Assembly (NCBI GenBank): GCA_021300535.1
Contig: JAJTED010000027.1
Coordinates: 2,720 to 66,719, forward strand
Length of the DNA: 64,000 nt
Direction: 5' to 3'
From: Planctomycetaceae bacterium
GTDB lineage: Bacteria; Planctomycetota; Planctomycetia; Pirellulales; UBA1268
Both the position numbers and the translations under genes were made by a program. Position 1 is the first letter of the stretch; each line of letters opens with the position of its first letter. The notes beneath the pieces were generated by a model. That model did not search any database and had not been told where the DNA came from. It was given only the letters and a program-made list of their open reading frames with translations. Shown in pieces: positions 62,189 through 64,000 of the stretch.

Positions 62189-63172
62189 ATGATTCGCCGC
62201 TTGGTTTTGGCCCTCGTCGCGGCCCTCACCCCTGTGGTCTTTGCTCATGCCGACACGGTGTACTTCACGAGCAAAAGCGAGGGATCGCTGTTCTCGTTCA
62301 ACTGGACTGCCACGACGTCTGGAACGATCGTTGCCACACCCGTGCGAACGGGCCTTCTCAGCCCAAGCGGCATGGCTTTGGGGCCGGATGGCAATCTCTA
62401 CGTGACCGAAACGGGAAGCAACCGTACGGGAGTAATCACCCGAGTGCAGCCGTCAACGGGGGCTTCAAGCCTCGTCGTGAGTCTTCCAGGAACGGATCCG
62501 GCCGGCGTGACGTTTCTGCCAAACAGTGGAAACATGATCGTCAGCAGTCTTGCTCCCGACGACAGCGAAGCCGGAATCGTTTTGTTCGAGGTTTCCGGAT
62601 GGTCGGGCGGCTCCGCGTCGGCCAACCCGTACACGGCGTCTCTTCTTCTGAACGGCGGCGCCGCGGTGGCAGCCGGGCCCAACGACACGGTGTTCGTCAG
62701 CAACAATCCTGGGTACAACGGCAACGTCCTTGGCTTTACGAGCGGCTCGGCCGCACCGACGACCGTAATCGACAACGGATTCGGCTCCTCCCAGACGGCC
62801 GCCCCGACCGGCCTGTTGGTGGATGGCTCGACGCTCTACTCGCTCAGCATCATCGACGGGCGTCTGCTGAAAACGGACTTTTCCACCGAGACACCTACGA
62901 CGATCACGCGAGCAACACTGACTCCTAATCCTTTCCCCAGCTCGCTCACGATGCTGTCGAACGGAAGCCTGCTTCTGGCCACGGCCGACTTTAGCGGCAA
63001 GTTTTTCGTCGTCGATCCGCTCACGGGCAACTCCACCGACTTCGTCGTGTCGGGCGCTGGCCAGGTCGGCGGTGTCGTCGCGGTGCCGGAGCCCGCATCT
63101 TTGGTGTTGGTCGCCACCGGCGTAGCGGCGCTCGGCTGCATGGCACGGCGGCGACGAGGTGGTCTGGCTTGA
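62189..63172 (+). CDS. PEP-CTERM sorting domain-containing secreted protein
   Basis: Signal peptide [22 protein letters not shown]-terminal [27 protein letters not shown] tripartite sorting signal; propeller-like [21 protein letters not shown]. Confidence 0.85.
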   Translation: MIRRLVLALVAALTPVVFAHADTVYFTSKSEGSLFSFNWTATTSGTIVATPVRTGLLSPSGMALGPDGNLYVTETGSNRTGVITRVQPSTGASSLVVSLPGTDPAGVTFLPNSGNMIVSSLAPDDSEAGIVLFEVSGWSGGSASANPYTASLLLNGGAAVAAGPNDTVFVSNNPGYNGNVLGFTSGSAAPTTVIDNGFGSSQTAAPTGLLVDGSTLYSLSIIDGRLLKTDFSTETPTTITRATLTPNPFPSSLTMLSNGSLLLATADFSGKFFVVDPLTGNSTDFVVSGAGQVGGVVAVPEPASLVLVATGVAALGCMARRRRGGLA

Positions 63173-64000
63173 TGGCAGCGGCATCAGACAGACCTGGCGT
63201 CACGCTCGTCGAGCTGTTGGTCGTCGTCGCAATCATAGGCACGCTCGCGGGCCTTCTGATTCCTGCGGTTCAGCAGGCCCGCGAGACCGGGCGCCGCGCG
63301 ACATGTACGAACAATCTCCATCAACTCGGCGTGGCGATGCTCCACCACGAGTCGGCCCGCCGGGCCTTTCCGATCGGCTCGGAGTCGCGGCAGTGGCCGG
63401 CCAATACGGCGCATCCGCACCAGTTTTTCCGCTGGTCGGCCCTGGCCCATCTGACGCCATATTTTGAAAACGAAGACATCCTACGAGGGCTCGACCTCTC
63501 CGTGCCACTTTACGGGACGGGGTTTCAGGTGATGCCACAGAATCAGGCGATCGTTTCGCTGGTGGTGCCGATGTTTCTCTGCCCCAGCGACCGTCGCGTG
63601 AGCGTGGCTGACGGGTTCGGTCCCACGAATTACGCCGCCTGCGCGGGCAGCGGCGCCGGCGGGGGGACGCCGTTCGAGACGGACGGCATGTGCTTCATCA
63701 ACTCCAGGGTCCGATCGGCTCAAGTGACCGATGGCCTGTCGAAGACGGTTCTCATGTCCGAGAGCATTCTTGGTGACGGTCCGGAGGCCTTCAGTGATCG
63801 AACGCTGGTAAACAATGTCACGACGTACGCGTTTATTTTCTCCGTGCCACTTACCGCCAGCCGCTGTAGCCGCGCCACGTCCTGGAATTACACCAATCGC
63901 CGCGGTTTTTCCTGGGCGAACGGGGAGTACCGAACGGGGCTTTATAACCACGCGAGGACGCCGAACTCGAGTCTCATCGACTGCATCGGCGTCGATATGA
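63172..64000 (+). CDS. DUF1559 domain-containing prepilin-like protein (partial at window end)
   Basis: Not in the ORF track but open to the window end: [60 protein letters not shown]...MFLCPSDRR. Confidence 0.9.
   Translation, partial: MAAASDRPGVTLVELLVVVAIIGTLAGLLIPAVQQARETGRRATCTNNLHQLGVAMLHHESARRAFPIGSESRQWPANTAHPHQFFRWSALAHLTPYFENEDILRGLDLSVPLYGTGFQVMPQNQAIVSLVVPMFLCPSDRRVSVADGFGPTNYAACAGSGAGGGTPFETDGMCFINSRVRSAQVTDGLSKTVLMSESILGDGPEAFSDRTLVNNVTTYAFIFSVPLTASRCSRATSWNYTNRRGFSWANGEYRTGLYNHARTPNSSLIDCIGVDM

Overview
This is a high-GC window with a strong planctomycete (Pirellulales-like) signature: DUF1552 and DUF1592-type planctomycete cytochrome proteins, LEPR-XLL-type giant surface proteins, a Cys-rich YTV-type repeat protein, a PEP-CTERM protein, a DUF1559 prepilin-like protein and a small basic protein. 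Coding content, in order: a two-component system; a PQQ-propeller/DUF1552/DUF1592 cassette; prpF-acnD; a nitrate/sulfonate-type ABC transporter operon with SMP-30 lactonase, RraA, SDR and DUF5060 genes; a Ser/Thr kinase; protoporphyrinogen oxidase; a TPR protein; a sugar isomerase; SppA; a beta-oxidation operon with a ligase-acyl-CoA dehydrogenase fusion; tRNA-Leu and ribosomal protein S1; glycosyltransferase cassettes alternating with giant surface proteins; serS and clpS; the YTV protein; rex; tRNA-Gln; PEP-CTERM and DUF1559 genes. The most interesting signals are outside ordinary annotation. (1) Several families of short, hairpin-rich dispersed elements are present. One is a 121-bp element that sits intergenically in one place and in-frame inside protoporphyrinogen oxidase in another. 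A second palindromic element appears inserted in-frame in an acyl-CoA ligase. A 164-bp MITE-like element with structured inverted ends recurs, including as a tandem array, and has become the C-terminus of an isomerase. (2) The seryl-tRNA synthetase appears to lack its tRNA-binding coiled-coil arm. (3) Rex has an aberrant C-terminus that runs into tRNA-Gln. (4) A decayed DUF1552 paralogue lies beside an intact one. No CRISPR array or rRNA was seen. All calls come from reading the sequence and ORF track by eye; no database search was run.
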